Below, piece after piece: positions 27,710 through 36,612 of a stretch of 64,000 nt of DNA. Where the stretch lies: positions 1-64,000 of the forward strand of contig NZ_BMNG01000015.1 of NCBI RefSeq assembly GCF_014646335.1, given 5' to 3'. The translations under genes were made by a program, and so were the position numbers. The stretch is from Streptomyces lasiicapitis (GTDB taxonomy: Bacteria; Actinomycetota; Actinomycetes; Streptomycetales; Streptomycetaceae). Every line of letters starts with the position of its first letter. The first letter of the stretch is position 1. Under the pieces are notes generated by a model. The model was given only the letters and a program-made list of their open reading frames with translations. It was not told where the DNA came from and made no database searches.

Positions 27710-30230
27710 CAGTGCTTCTCCGGGCGGGGATGGAGGGGACGGGCAGGACAGGCGTGGAAGCCGCGGCACGGACCTTGCGCAGGACGGCGGAGGCCTCTTC
27801 GAGGTGGCGGCGATCATCGTCCGGCATCAGCTCGATCTGCTGGCGGAGGCTGGTGACGACGCTTTGGAAGGAGTCGATCTGGTCGCTGAGGTTGCGCACG
27901 ACGAACTTTGCGGTCCCCAGTGCCATGGCCATCTCACGGTCGGCTTTGAGGGCCCGGATGTGATCCTCGACCGCGGGAAGGAAGGAAGGGTCGGGGCGAT
28001 AGAAGGCGCACCCGGAGCACTGAAACCGGATCGGGCAACGGCCCCCGCCAGCCTTCACGTTGGACGGCTCGGTGCAGTTCCCGAACGGCACGGCGACCGA
28101 GCGGGCCTCGTACGCGGTCGCGGACGGTGTCGGCGCTGGATTGCCGGACCGGTCGACGACGTGCTGGCGCATCGTCTCGACGGCCTTGCGGCGCTTCTCC
28201 AGCGAGACTTTGAAGTAACCCATGGTGGTATCTGCTGATTTATGATCCATGAGGTCGCGCAGAGTGTTCAGTTCGGTGCCGGCGTCCGCGTGCCGCTGGG
28301 CGTAGGTGTGGCGGAAGGCGTAGGCGAAGATCCGGCTGCGGTCGAACGGCAGCAGGTCACCGTCCTTGTCCACAGTGTCGGTGAGCAGTTCCGGCAGCCC
28401 GTCGACCCAGCGCCGGAGCATCTTGGCGACAGTGTCGGCATCGATGCACGCGTCGTATCCGTGGCGTGCGGTGGGGAACAGGAAGGTCCTCGATCGGGCG
28501 GAGACCTTCAGGGTCCGGCGGATCGCCAGCCACTCCTGGATGGCGAAGGCCGTCTCCCTGCCGATCTCCAGGCGGCGTCGATTGCGGCGGGCCTTGTGGT
28601 TGTCCCATATCAAGATGTACTCGCTGTCCTGCGCTTCGAGGCAGTCCATCCGCAGCCAGCGCACTTCCCACGGACGGCGGCCGGTGTCACGCAGCAGGAT
28701 GTAGACGGTGCGCAGCATGGCCTTGACCACATCGGGCGCCATGTCGCCGTAGGCAAAGTCGTCGCCGATCAGGTGAATTTGCGCGTCGAGCTGGGCTACG
28801 ACGCACTCCGGGATGGCCTTGCCTGCCATGTCCTCGGCGGGGTCCTCATAGGGGATCTTGTGGTGCGGGTGGCGGGCGAACACGGAGGCGACATGGTCGA
28901 GGATCTGAAGGCGCCGTCCGAAGTCGAGCAGTTGGCAGAAGTGTGAGAGAAGTTCAGCGCGGGATGCGTAGGCGAGGGTGGCGGTACCGTCCTGGCGCTT
29001 TCGGTCGCGGATCGCGGCGACGACCGCGTCCATGTCCGTGACCTTCAGCGCGCCGGGATCGTGCCCGCCGCCGGGGCGCGCGGACAGAGCCCGTGATGCC
29101 GACAGGCAGCCCTCGAAGGTGCGCCGGAAGTCGTTGTTGTCGGGGGTGGCCTCCTTGACCCAGTCGGCGAGCAGGCGGCGCAGCCACTCCTGTCGGATCT
29201 GCGTGACGTCCAGACGGCGTGAGTGCACGCGAACACCGGATCGTGTGCGTGAGCGCAGCCCGAGGTCGCCGAGTTCCCAGACCGGCCGGTCCAGCGGGTC
29301 GACGCCGCGGAAGCGGTCGAAGGCTCCGCGTATGAGTCGTACGACGTCGTTCCAGTGGGCCTCGCAGTTGCGATCGAGGTATCCGAGGTCACCGAGCCTC
29401 TTGTCGGTGAGCTCGGCGATGGACGTAACTCCTTCGAGTCCCCGGACCATCAGCCGCATGGCGACCGGGCTGAGGGTCGGGCGCTGCTGGTCACGTTCCG
29501 CCAGGGCGAAGCGGAGTTCGTGGCGCAGCACTTCGGGCAGGGCGACGAGCGAGAACTGGAAGCCGGTCAGCCACGGCGGCTGTACGGCGGCCCACTCCTC
29601 CAGACCGTCGTGAATCGACCCCTTCATACCCGTCGCGTTCCGGTGACGGCGCCAGCGATCACGGTGGTACGTGCACAGCAGCACCCGGCCATGGGCGCTG
29701 CCGGAGCAGGCCCCGACCAGGCACGGTGCGCCCGGTGGGAGCGGCTCGGCCTCGGCCTGAAGCCACGCCTCCAGCGCCAGGGCCGTCTTTCCACTGTTCC
29801 GGTGGTAGCGCCATTTCACATAGTGCGGGGTGCACGCGCCCCGCGACTGGGCCTCCAGGGCGCAGCGCACGCCGTCACGCTCGACCGAGCACGGCGGCCG
29901 TTCCCCGGGCAGGGAACGAACCAGGGCCCGGCGGCCGACCTTGGCGAACTCCTCGCGGCTCAGACCGCTTTCAAGGAACTGCTCGTAACAGGACCGGCAC
30001 AGGTGCCGTGTCGCGCGGACTGCGACGTGGCAGCCGGCGCTGTTGCATCGCCATATCGCGGTCTCGACCTTGTCCGGATCCCCGGTGAACAACCAGTTCA
30101 CCGCGTCCCATTCATCCGGCCGCCAGTCTGACTCAGTGTTCTCGATCAGCCAGGCCATCCACCCTGCGCGGTCTACGGGCAGCGTTACGACGCCGACCTC
30201 GGCTATGGCGGCCGTCATCTCGAGGCTCAT
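27702..30230 (-). CDS. TnpB-like tyrosine recombinase with Cys clusters
   Basis: An 842-residue protein from the ATG at 30230 (MSLEMTAAIAEVGVV). The N-terminal 260 residues carry several zinc-finger-like Cys/His clusters (CNSAGC, CRSCYEQF, CTPHYVKW, CLVGACSG). The C-terminal part is a phage-integrase catalytic domain: Arg I in RDTGRRPWEVRWLR, the RHT box in FAYAFRHTYAQRHA, His in LMDHKSADTT and Tyr in MGYFKVS. A final CPIRFQCSGCAFYRP cluster follows. This build is that of TnpB-type recombinases of Tn554-like elements. Its ATG overlaps the TGA of the upstream recombinase, indicating co-translation. Confidence 0.88.
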   Translation of the reverse strand: MSLEMTAAIAEVGVVTLPVDRAGWMAWLIENTESDWRPDEWDAVNWLFTGDPDKVETAIWRCNSAGCHVAVRATRHLCRSCYEQFLESGLSREEFAKVGRRALVRSLPGERPPCSVERDGVRCALEAQSRGACTPHYVKWRYHRNSGKTALALEAWLQAEAEPLPPGAPCLVGACSGSAHGRVLLCTYHRDRWRRHRNATGMKGSIHDGLEEWAAVQPPWLTGFQFSLVALPEVLRHELRFALAERDQQRPTLSPVAMRLMVRGLEGVTSIAELTDKRLGDLGYLDRNCEAHWNDVVRLIRGAFDRFRGVDPLDRPVWELGDLGLRSRTRSGVRVHSRRLDVTQIRQEWLRRLLADWVKEATPDNNDFRRTFEGCLSASRALSARPGGGHDPGALKVTDMDAVVAAIRDRKRQDGTATLAYASRAELLSHFCQLLDFGRRLQILDHVASVFARHPHHKIPYEDPAEDMAGKAIPECVVAQLDAQIHLIGDDFAYGDMAPDVVKAMLRTVYILLRDTGRRPWEVRWLRMDCLEAQDSEYILIWDNHKARRNRRRLEIGRETAFAIQEWLAIRRTLKVSARSRTFLFPTARHGYDACIDADTVAKMLRRWVDGLPELLTDTVDKDGDLLPFDRSRIFAYAFRHTYAQRHADAGTELNTLRDLMDHKSADTTMGYFKVSLEKRRKAVETMRQHVVDRSGNPAPTPSATAYEARSVAVPFGNCTEPSNVKAGGGRCPIRFQCSGCAFYRPDPSFLPAVEDHIRALKADREMAMALGTAKFVVRNLSDQIDSFQSVVTSLRQQIELMPDDDRRHLEEASAVLRKVRAAASTPVLPVPSIPARRSTDE

Positions 30231-31441
30231 CGCGCCATCTTCCGGCGCCAGGCGTCCGCGCGCTCGACCGCGGCCCGTCGGCTTCCCTCGTCGACATGCA
30301 CGTACGGGGCCATGGACGACTCGGACATGTGCCCGAGGAGGTCGGAGACCACCGACCGGTCGGTGCCCTGGCGAATCCACTCGGTGGCGGCACTGTGACG
30401 GATCATGTGGGGCCGGGCAGTCAGGTCCGCCCGCCGAGCGAGCCGGTCGAACAGCCCCTTGACCCCGGAGTACGTCATCGCCGCTCCGAGCGGCTCCCGG
30501 AAGAGGTTCACCAGCGCCTGCTCGGTGAAGTCGGCCTGCGGGACCGCCATGCGCTCGTGGAGGTAGTCGGCGTAGCAGATGCCGAGCTCGGCAGTCACTG
30601 GGACGGCGCGCGGCTTCCGCGACTTCGCCCACGCGCCGTTGCTGTTCAAACGGCGCCGTACGTGCACATGGGGGCCCTTGACCTGGCAGCCGAAGGCCTG
30701 CGAGTCGGCCAGTAGATGCATGTCCTCACGGCGCAGCCCGAGCGCCTCGCCGATCCTCATGCCGGTGCACCACAGCAGGAGCACCAGGAAGCGGTCCCGC
30801 GCGTGCCGGGTCGCATCGATGAGGCGGGTGATCTGCTCGACCGTCAGCCACTCGATCCCCGAGTCGACGCCCCGGAGCTTGAGTATTCGCGAGCGGATCG
30901 TGCGGTGCTGGTCGTTCTCTCCCGGGTTGAAGCCCTTCGGCAGATACCGCAGATAGCGGGGCTCGGTCAGCTGCTCGGCGAGTTCGGGATCGACCCACTG
31001 CATGCGTACGCCGAAGCTCAGGAACTCGCAGACCGTGCCCACGATGGCGTTCGCGGTGTTCTCGTCGCGGAACCGCTCCGGCCCGCCCCCGCCGCGGGCC
31101 CTCGACGGCAGCGGCTCTTCCACCAGCCAGTGCAGGAAGCGCGCAAGCTGCCACACGGTGATCTGGGCCCATTCCAGGCGGTGGAAGGTGCAGTACGACA
31201 GGTACAGCGCCGCCCGCCCGGCGTACGTCCTCTCCGTGTTGTAGGCCCGGCCGGCGTCTCGCAGCCCTGCGAGAAACAGCGAGCCTTCGCGGTGGAGGGC
31301 GTAGTCATCAGCTCCTACGATCACCCACCCTGTCTTGTCCTGGGCCAGAGTCGCCCGCTCTGCACGAAACGACGTGACAAACGTGCCTGTGATGCCGAAC
31401 ACCCCTTTGGATACCGATGATCCGGCCAGTTCAGCATGCAT
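30227..31441 (-). CDS. TnpA-like tyrosine recombinase
   Basis: A 404-residue recombinase with an N-terminal SAM-like core-binding domain (about 60-190) and a C-terminal catalytic domain: Arg in LLLWCTGMRIGEALGLR, HxxR in RPHMIRHSAATEW, His in LLGHMSESS and the nucleophilic Tyr in MAPYVHVDEG. It is the first gene of the three-gene recombinase operon and lies within about 45 bases of the right element end, as in Tn554-type elements. It should act with the TnpB-like protein at the element ends. All five catalytic positions seem present, so it may be active. Confidence 0.9.
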   Translation of the reverse strand: MHAELAGSSVSKGVFGITGTFVTSFRAERATLAQDKTGWVIVGADDYALHREGSLFLAGLRDAGRAYNTERTYAGRAALYLSYCTFHRLEWAQITVWQLARFLHWLVEEPLPSRARGGGGPERFRDENTANAIVGTVCEFLSFGVRMQWVDPELAEQLTEPRYLRYLPKGFNPGENDQHRTIRSRILKLRGVDSGIEWLTVEQITRLIDATRHARDRFLVLLLWCTGMRIGEALGLRREDMHLLADSQAFGCQVKGPHVHVRRRLNSNGAWAKSRKPRAVPVTAELGICYADYLHERMAVPQADFTEQALVNLFREPLGAAMTYSGVKGLFDRLARRADLTARPHMIRHSAATEWIRQGTDRSVVSDLLGHMSESSMAPYVHVDEGSRRAAVERADAWRRKMAR

Positions 31442-31469
31442 GTGGCTGACGTGGCTGTTGGAAAGATCA

Positions 31470-31485
31470 CGGTGAAGATAACCAG
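31470..31485 (-). repeat. putative right end of the Tc element
   Basis: Read inward on the minus strand, this end gives GGTTATCTTCACCGTG, an imperfect match to GGTTTATCTGTAGGTG at the left end. Permease-coding sequence resumes at 31486 (GTCAGCAGGGCG). The similarity is partial and the exact end is inferred. Confidence 0.4.
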
Positions 31486-32072
31486 GTCAGCAGGGCGATC
31501 ATGGTGTCGGTCGGTGTCACGCTCTTCGGCAAGCTGTTCTCGATGGCGGTGTCTTCGGGGCCGGGCTCATTCCGACGTACCTTCTGGTGCAGTCGCTCGG
31601 CCTCACCGACACCTATCTGTCGCTGGTCCTGCCGAGCGCGGTCAGCGTCTTCAACATCCTCGTCCTGCGGGCCTTCTTCATGGGCATCTCGCCCGAACTC
31701 ACCGAGTCCGCCCGCATCGACGGGGCCAGTGACCTGCGCATCCTGCTGACCATCATCATGCCGCTGTCGCGCGCGGTCCTTGCCGTCATCTCGCTGTTCT
31801 ACGCGGTCGGGTACTGGAGCGCCTGGTTCAACGCCTCCATCTACCTCACCGACCAGGAGATGATGCCGTTGCAGAACGTGCTCATCCAACTGGTCCAGAA
31901 GAACACCGAGGCACCCACCGGCCTCCAGCAGGCGGTCCGCACCGGTCAACTCTCCTCGCTGGGGCTGCAGATGGCCGTCATGGTCCTCGCGCTGATCCCC
32001 GTCGCGGTCGCCTCCCCCTTCGTCCAGCGGCACTTCAAGAAGGGCATGCTCACCGGAGCCATCAAGGGCTGA
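31486..32072 (+). pseudogene. sugar ABC permease, 3' fragment
   Basis: The fragment starts VSRAIMVSVGVTLFG and continues to a normal permease C-terminus (FVQRHFKKGMLTGAIKG). The EAA loop of ABC permeases is present (ELTESARIDGASDLRILLTI). Near 31551, right after FSMAVS, about 25-30 codons are missing and the frame changes; the remainder resumes as FGAGLIPTYLLVQSLGLTDT. So besides the insertion, this gene carries an out-of-frame internal deletion, and the 5' piece has a one-base shift. The transporter cannot be functional, and no partner ATPase or binding-protein gene is adjacent. Confidence 0.85.
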
Positions 32073-32295
32073 CACCCTTTGGCCCGGGTCCCGGACTCCT
32101 CTCCGGCGTCGCGGAGCCGATCGATCTCGTCGCCGGAGAGGACCACGTCCTCGGCCAGGGACGTGGTAGCACCCCCACGATTCACCCTGTCGCGTGAGCA
32201 GGTCTACCGCTTGGTGACGCAGCCGCCCAGCCGACGCCGAGCCAGGCTCGTCGGACATGGCGGCGCCGACCCGGCTGAGAGCTGCCGCGGAGCTG

Positions 32296-32321
32296 CGCAC
32301 CGACCGTGACCGGTCGGTGCG
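32296..32321. terminator. convergent hairpin terminator
   Basis: A perfect 11-bp stem (CGCACCGACCG with its reverse complement) and a 4-base loop sit between the 3' ends of the permease fragment and the monooxygenase gene, just after the latter's stop. Confidence 0.65.
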
Positions 32322-32329
32322 GACTCGGT

Positions 32330-33472
32330 CTACCGGTTCGCGGCTTCGCGAGAGGCGATCCGGTTCGTGCGACCGACCGCGCGGCCCAGCGCGTTGCGCA
32401 CCGCGAGGCCCGGCCGGGTGCGGGGCACCATGAGCCTGGAGAGCAGACCGACGCGTCGCTGGCGCGGACCTACCTCACGGCGGAGCCGCGACTCGTAGGC
32501 GGCGAAGGCGCGGGCGTGATCACCGGGATGGGCGGCGAGCTCTTCCGCGAGGGCGTACGCGCCCGCCATCGCCATGCTGGACCCGTCACCCAGCAGGGCT
32601 GTCGCCGCCGCCGCGTCCCCGAGCAGTACGACCCGTCCGCGGGACCACGAGGGCACCCGGATGGTGGTCAGGGGGTCGAAGAACGGAGCCGGGTGGTCGA
32701 GGAACGCCGCCACGAGTTCCGGTGCCCGCCACCGCACATCGGCGTAGGCGTCGGCCACGGTCTGCTTGTGAAGGGCGATGTTCTTGCGGTCGTGGGGCGC
32801 CGGCTGTGCGGCCCGGAAGGTGAAGATCGCGAGCGGAGTGGTCCGCGAGGGGTGGACGACCAGCATCCGGTTCGGCACGGTCAGCATCGTCATCTCGCTC
32901 GGGTCCTCGATGGCGTCGGGTTCCAGCGGCACGGTCGCGCCGTACAGGCCCAGGTCGCCCGCGAACTGCCGCTCGGGTCCGAATACCAGGCGCCGTACGG
33001 TGGAGTGCATCCCGTCGGCACCGACCACCAAGTCGAAGCGCCGTGGCGCGGACCGCCGGAAGGTGACGTCGACCCCACCTCCGTCCTGGTCGAGAGCGGT
33101 GACCGTGTCGTCGAACAAGAACTCGGCCTCGGTCTGCGCCGACCGGTGGAGCACCTCGGACAGGTCGGCTCGGGTCACCTCGACCGTCGGCGCCTCGTCC
33201 GAGGTGAGCGGGAGTCGCAGGATTCGCCTGCCGCCGGGGTCGAGCAGGGTCAGTGACCGATTGCGGGTGGCGAGCCCGCGGAGCTGCGGGAGTATGCCCA
33301 TGCGGTCGGCGACCGGGATCGCGGGCCCCTTCACGACGATCGCGCTGCCACCGGAGCGCAGCTGCCGGGCATGTTCGACGACCGTCGGCCGGTAGCCGTT
33401 CCGGGAGAGCCAGTACGCGAGTGCGGGCCCTGCGATTCCGGCTCCGACTATCAGCACCTCGGGCTTCTTCAT
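32330..33472 (-). CDS. FAD-dependent monooxygenase
   Basis: A 380-residue flavoprotein of the PHBH (UbiH/PheA) class. The ATG at 33472 (MKKPEVLIVGAGIAGPALAY) gives the dinucleotide-binding GxGxxG at the very N-terminus. The second FAD motif is FDLVVGADGMHSTVRR near residue 155, and the ribityl-binding motif is GRVVLLGDAAAATALLGDG near 290. Such enzymes hydroxylate aromatic or polyketide-like substrates using NAD(P)H and oxygen; the substrate is not evident. It is divergent from an ArsR-like repressor with two shared operators in between, so it is very probably that repressor's target and may be induced by its substrate. Confidence 0.88.
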   Translation of the reverse strand: MKKPEVLIVGAGIAGPALAYWLSRNGYRPTVVEHARQLRSGGSAIVVKGPAIPVADRMGILPQLRGLATRNRSLTLLDPGGRRILRLPLTSDEAPTVEVTRADLSEVLHRSAQTEAEFLFDDTVTALDQDGGGVDVTFRRSAPRRFDLVVGADGMHSTVRRLVFGPERQFAGDLGLYGATVPLEPDAIEDPSEMTMLTVPNRMLVVHPSRTTPLAIFTFRAAQPAPHDRKNIALHKQTVADAYADVRWRAPELVAAFLDHPAPFFDPLTTIRVPSWSRGRVVLLGDAAAATALLGDGSSMAMAGAYALAEELAAHPGDHARAFAAYESRLRREVGPRQRRVGLLSRLMVPRTRPGLAVRNALGRAVGRTNRIASREAANR

Positions 33473-33567
33473 GACGATGACCTCTCGGAGTGTCGATGAC
33501 CAGGTCCCCGGCGAGTGCCGGGGCAGGGTCTCAGGGCGCGGCGGCACGGGGCAGCGCACTCGGACCC

Positions 33568-33589
33568 AGGTACGAAAGATTTCGTACCT
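33568..33589. promoter_or_regulatory. palindromic operator 1 (ArsR-like repressor)
   Basis: A 22-bp palindrome of form AGGTACGA-N6-TCGTACCT (inner bases AAGATT, perfectly self-complementary out to the ends). It lies in the promoter region of the divergent monooxygenase gene and repeats the consensus of operator 2, centred 40 bp away. Confidence 0.8.
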
Positions 33590-33604
33590 CAGTGGAGCAC
33601 GGCC

Positions 33605-33632
33605 TTCAGGTACGATTCAAGTCGTACCTGAA
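33605..33632. promoter_or_regulatory. palindromic operator 2 (ArsR-like repressor)
   Basis: A second AGGTACGA-N6-TCGTACCT palindrome whose arms extend to TTCAGGTACGA and its complement. It ends 11 bases before the GTG of the repressor gene, next to its ribosome binding site, which fits autoregulation. Confidence 0.8.
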
Positions 33633-33643
33633 GGGGGTGCCGC

Positions 33644-33979
33644 GTGACCGGGAAGAACCTGGTCGGCCCGGAGGCCGATGCGCTCGATCTGGGTGCGGTG
33701 TTTCGCGCCCTCGCCGACGAGCACCGTCGTTCGGTGTTGACGCAGTTGGCCGCCGACCGCAGCGACAACGAGCGGGGCTGCAACTCGTTCGATCTTCCGA
33801 TCTCGAAGCAGACCCAGACCCACCACTTCCGCGTCCTGCGCGAGGCAGGTCTCGTTGACGAGATCGACTACGGCAACCGCAAGGGCATCCGCCTGCGACG
33901 CGCGGACATCGAGAAGAGATTCCCCGGGCTGCTCGCCCTCCTGGGGGCAGAGCCTCCCGGCGATACCGCTCCTCGCTGA
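33644..33979 (+). CDS. ArsR-like winged-helix repressor
   Basis: A 111-residue protein from a GTG after a GGGGG-type ribosome binding site. The winged-helix region reads LGAVFRALADEHRRSVLTQL, then SKQTQTHHFRVLREAGLVDE (recognition helix) and IDYGNRKGIRLRRADIEKRF (wing). No metal-binding Cys motif of the classic ArsR metal sensors is present, so it more likely senses a small molecule, perhaps the monooxygenase substrate. It sits divergent to the monooxygenase with two identical-consensus operators between, suggesting one repressor controls both genes. Confidence 0.88.
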   Translation: MTGKNLVGPEADALDLGAVFRALADEHRRSVLTQLAADRSDNERGCNSFDLPISKQTQTHHFRVLREAGLVDEIDYGNRKGIRLRRADIEKRFPGLLALLGAEPPGDTAPR

Positions 33980-34044
33980 ACACAGGTGAGCACAAGTGTT
34001 CGCGCTATGGCCCCTCGGCCCCTGTCGTGTCCGTGTACTGAGGT

Positions 34045-34088
34045 GCCGGTGCCCTGATCGCCTGGGAGGTGGCGATCAGGGCACCGGC
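34045..34088. terminator. strong bidirectional terminator
   Basis: A perfect 18-bp stem (starting GCCGGTGCCCTGATC) with an 8-base loop lies between the convergent 3' ends of the ArsR-like gene and the GH5 gene. Confidence 0.85.
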
Positions 34089-34096
34089 CGGGTAGG

Positions 34097-35767
34097 TCAG
34101 GATTCCTTGACAGCCGTGCCGGAGACCGAGCCTGCGGACTTCGTGACCTTGTACTTCACTTTGGCGCCGCTGTGGAAGTGGAAAGTCAGCGTCGCCGGTT
34201 CGCCGTCGCGCAGTGACTTGAGGAATGCGGTGGTCAGGATGATCGTGCCCTTCGGGTAGTCCGGGGAGAAGGCCACGTTGAACTCCTGGTACGGAGTCCA
34301 GTCGGCCGGGCCTGCGTTGGTGCCGTCGGCGTACGTGGCCTCCATGGTCGCCAACTGGTCACCTTGGTGCTTCGTGGGAAGGGCGAACTTCTCGGCCGTG
34401 CCTGTGGCGTGAGCGCCGGTCAGCCGGGTCAGGGCCGGTGCCGTGAGGGTGAGCCGGTCCTTGAAGACGGTGTAGTCCCGGCCCTCGGCCAGCTTGGTGT
34501 CTCCGTGCCACAGGCCCCGGAACTGGGTGCCGTTGCGGTTCAGGGTGAGCGACTTGGCCGTGATCGGGCTCGACTTGGCCACGAAGACCTTGTCGAAGGA
34601 GGCGGTTCCCGAGCGGGTGGTCCAGCTCGACTTGATCCAGGCGAAGAGCGCGGGGTCGCGCCACTTGAGGGTGTCCCGGTTCAGGTAGGCGAAGCCGGGG
34701 TCCCACAGCGCGGTGGTGACACGGGCGGCGCGTGCCGCGTGTCCGACGTGCTCGTAGTACTTCAGCGCCTCGCCCCGCTCGATGCGGGAGGGGTGGTTGT
34801 CGTCGGGATAGGAGAGCAGGCCGTACTCGCCGAGGTAGACGGGGATGCCCTTGGCGACGAAGGTGTCGTGCATGCGGGCGAAGGCGTCGTCCAGGTCGTT
34901 GCGGGCGTCGTCGCCGTACCGGGTGCCGCCGGCGATGTTCACGCTGAACGGGAACCAGCTGTAGTAGTGCACGGTGGCGACGACGTTGGTGTCGCGCAGC
35001 CCGCTGATCGTGGTGTACAGGTCGTCCATGAGGTCCTGGGAGGGAGTGCCGACCTGCGTGGTCAGGATGAGCAGGCGGTCCTTGTTCCCACCGCCCGAAG
35101 CCCGGACGATTCTGTGGAACGAGGTGTTCAGCTCGTTCATGAACCGGGTCTTCTGCGCGGCCGTGGCGTCGTCGAAGGTCGGTTCGTTGACGCCTTCGAG
35201 GAGCAGGGTGCGCGGCTCGTCCCGGAACGTCGCGGAGATCTGGGTCCACAGGGCGTTGAAACGGGCGAGTACGTTGTCGTGGTCGGTGGAGATCTTCGAG
35301 ATCCACTGCCATGAGTCGTGGTGGACGTTGAGCACGACGTAGAGGCCCTCGGCCTGTGCCCAGTCGACGACCTGCTTGACGCGGCTCATGTACGCGGCGT
35401 CGACGGTGTAGGGCGCGGCGGCAGACATGTGGTCATGCCAGGTCACAGGGATGCGCACGCTCCGGAAGCCCTGCCCCCGGACGGTCTGGAACAGCTACCT
35501 GGTGGCCTTGGGGTTGCCCCAGGACGTCTCGTCCGGAATCGCGTCCAGGGTGTTGCCCAGGTTCCAGCTCGGCTGCATCGCCGCGACGGCGTCCATGGCG
35601 CGCGCCGGGACTCTGACCGTGGATTGTGCCTGCTGCGCCGTACCGTCGGGTGCGGCGAGCGCGGTGCTGCCGGACAGTCCCAGGACGACGAGCAGCGCCA
35701 TCAGCAGGCCGGCCAGGCGTCCGGGGCCGCGGCCGCGGCGGTGTGCGGGTTGTCGTATGTCCGTCAT
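34097..35767 (-). pseudogene. secreted GH5 cellulase, amber-interrupted
   Basis: Apart from one TAG at 35495-35497 the frame is continuous for about 556 residues. It has a Sec-type signal peptide (GLLMALLVVLGLSGSTALA), then a GH5 domain: QPSWNLGNTLD, acid/base Glu in LLLEGVNEPTF, VVATVHYYSWFPF, nucleophile Glu in IPVYLGEYGLL. A C-terminal CBM X2-like Ig module begins about ITAKSLTLNRNG. The TAG falls right after GNPKATR, where relatives usually have Gln (a CAG to TAG change), and the frame resumes LFQTVRGQGFRSVRIPVTW. GH5 enzymes cut cellulose, mannan or xyloglucan. Unless the stop is misread or suppressed, only a 90-residue fragment would be made. Confidence 0.85.
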
Positions 35768-35809
35768 GCGGTGTCCCTTACGGTCGGTCGTGCCTTTCGG
35801 ACGGTGGGT

Positions 35810-36612
35810 TCAGCGGTCGAGGGGCTCGTAGTCGAACCAGTCGAAGTGGACGGTGCCTGTCGCGGCGTACACGCCGATGACCCGGCCGGTGAAGCCGCCG
35901 GCGACCTCGGTCGACAGGTAGCGGCCGTCGAGGGTCGCGAGCTCGGTGAACGTGCCGTCCGGCTCCTCGATGCCGAGGGAGACGACATCGGGTCCGGTGC
36001 ACGGCCCGTGGGGTGTGGGCGGTCGCGTCGTGACGGCGAGGACCACCGGTCCGGCGGGCACGGACCGTGCGGCCACGACCGTGCGCAGCGAGCCGACGCG
36101 CGCGACCACCCGCACCCGCGTGCCGGACACCTCGATTTCGTAGTGGTGCCGCTCGTCGAGCCGGACGGCGAGGCCACCGCCTCCCTCCGCGGCGTCGACC
36201 AGAGTGCGCGCCCGGCACGACAGATGCTGCTGGCGCCGTCCGGTGAACACCACGTCGGGCTCGTCCAGGGAGCCGCCGCGTGCGTGGAGCGTCAGCCATC
36301 CGGGGCGCTCCTTGGTGGTGCAGTGTTCCGCGGGCCGATCGCGCACGGAGATCCAGGACGGCCGCAGTTCGGCGAGCTCGAAGTCGTCCCGGTGCTGCTC
36401 GACCGGGCCGGGGGAGAGCGGCCACGGGATCGGGCAGGTCCAGGGCGACCTCGCCGACGACCGGCCAGTCGTCCACCCAGGTCACAGGGGCCAGGAAGGT
36501 CTCCCGGCCGAGCACGTGCCAGCCCGGCGTGCCGCCGCCCGGCCGGACGCCGAGCAGCACCATCCACCAGGAGCCGTCGGGGCCCTGGACCAGGCAATTG
36601 TCGAAGCGCTTC
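35810..36612 (-). pseudogene. GH43 family enzyme, 3' remnant with frameshift
   Basis: The minus strand from about 36600 reads LVQGPDGSWWMVLLGVRP, then GWHVLGRETFLAPVTWVDDW, the end of a GH43 five-blade propeller, up to DLPDP near 36428. There one base is missing, and the frame continues as WPLSPGPVEQHRDDFELAEL and then the beta-xylosidase C-terminal sandwich domain (RPGWLTLHARGGS, VHFDWFDYEPLDR) to the TGA at 35810. The catalytic N-terminal part is absent. The gene stood 42 bases upstream of the GH5 gene in the same direction, so the two probably formed an operon for arabinoxylan or xyloglucan. Confidence 0.8.

Larger units (their letters stand above)
7741..31485. mobile_element. Tn554-like element carrying a Tc toxin operon
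   Basis: About 23.7 kb separates the two halves of a sugar permease gene, which fit together in sequence (GGGGV followed by VSRAIM). At the right end lie three overlapping minus-strand genes: a 404-residue tyrosine recombinase, an 842-residue tyrosine recombinase with Cys clusters, and a DUF6262-type coiled-coil protein. This is the gene order of Tn554-family TnpA, TnpB and TnpC. The cargo is a TcA-like gene, a TcB-TcC-like gene, a small ORF before them and a divergent membrane protein. The first 400 bases hold no clear gene. Known for the family: Tn554-type elements insert site-specifically and make no target duplication, which agrees with the clean join. The precise ends and mobility are inferred. 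Confidence 0.75.

Noticed and set aside
32079..32309. Short frames on both strands between the permease fragment and the monooxygenase considered as a peptide precursor gene
   Set aside because: No leader/core pattern, ribosome binding site or modification gene; the region ends in a terminator hairpin.
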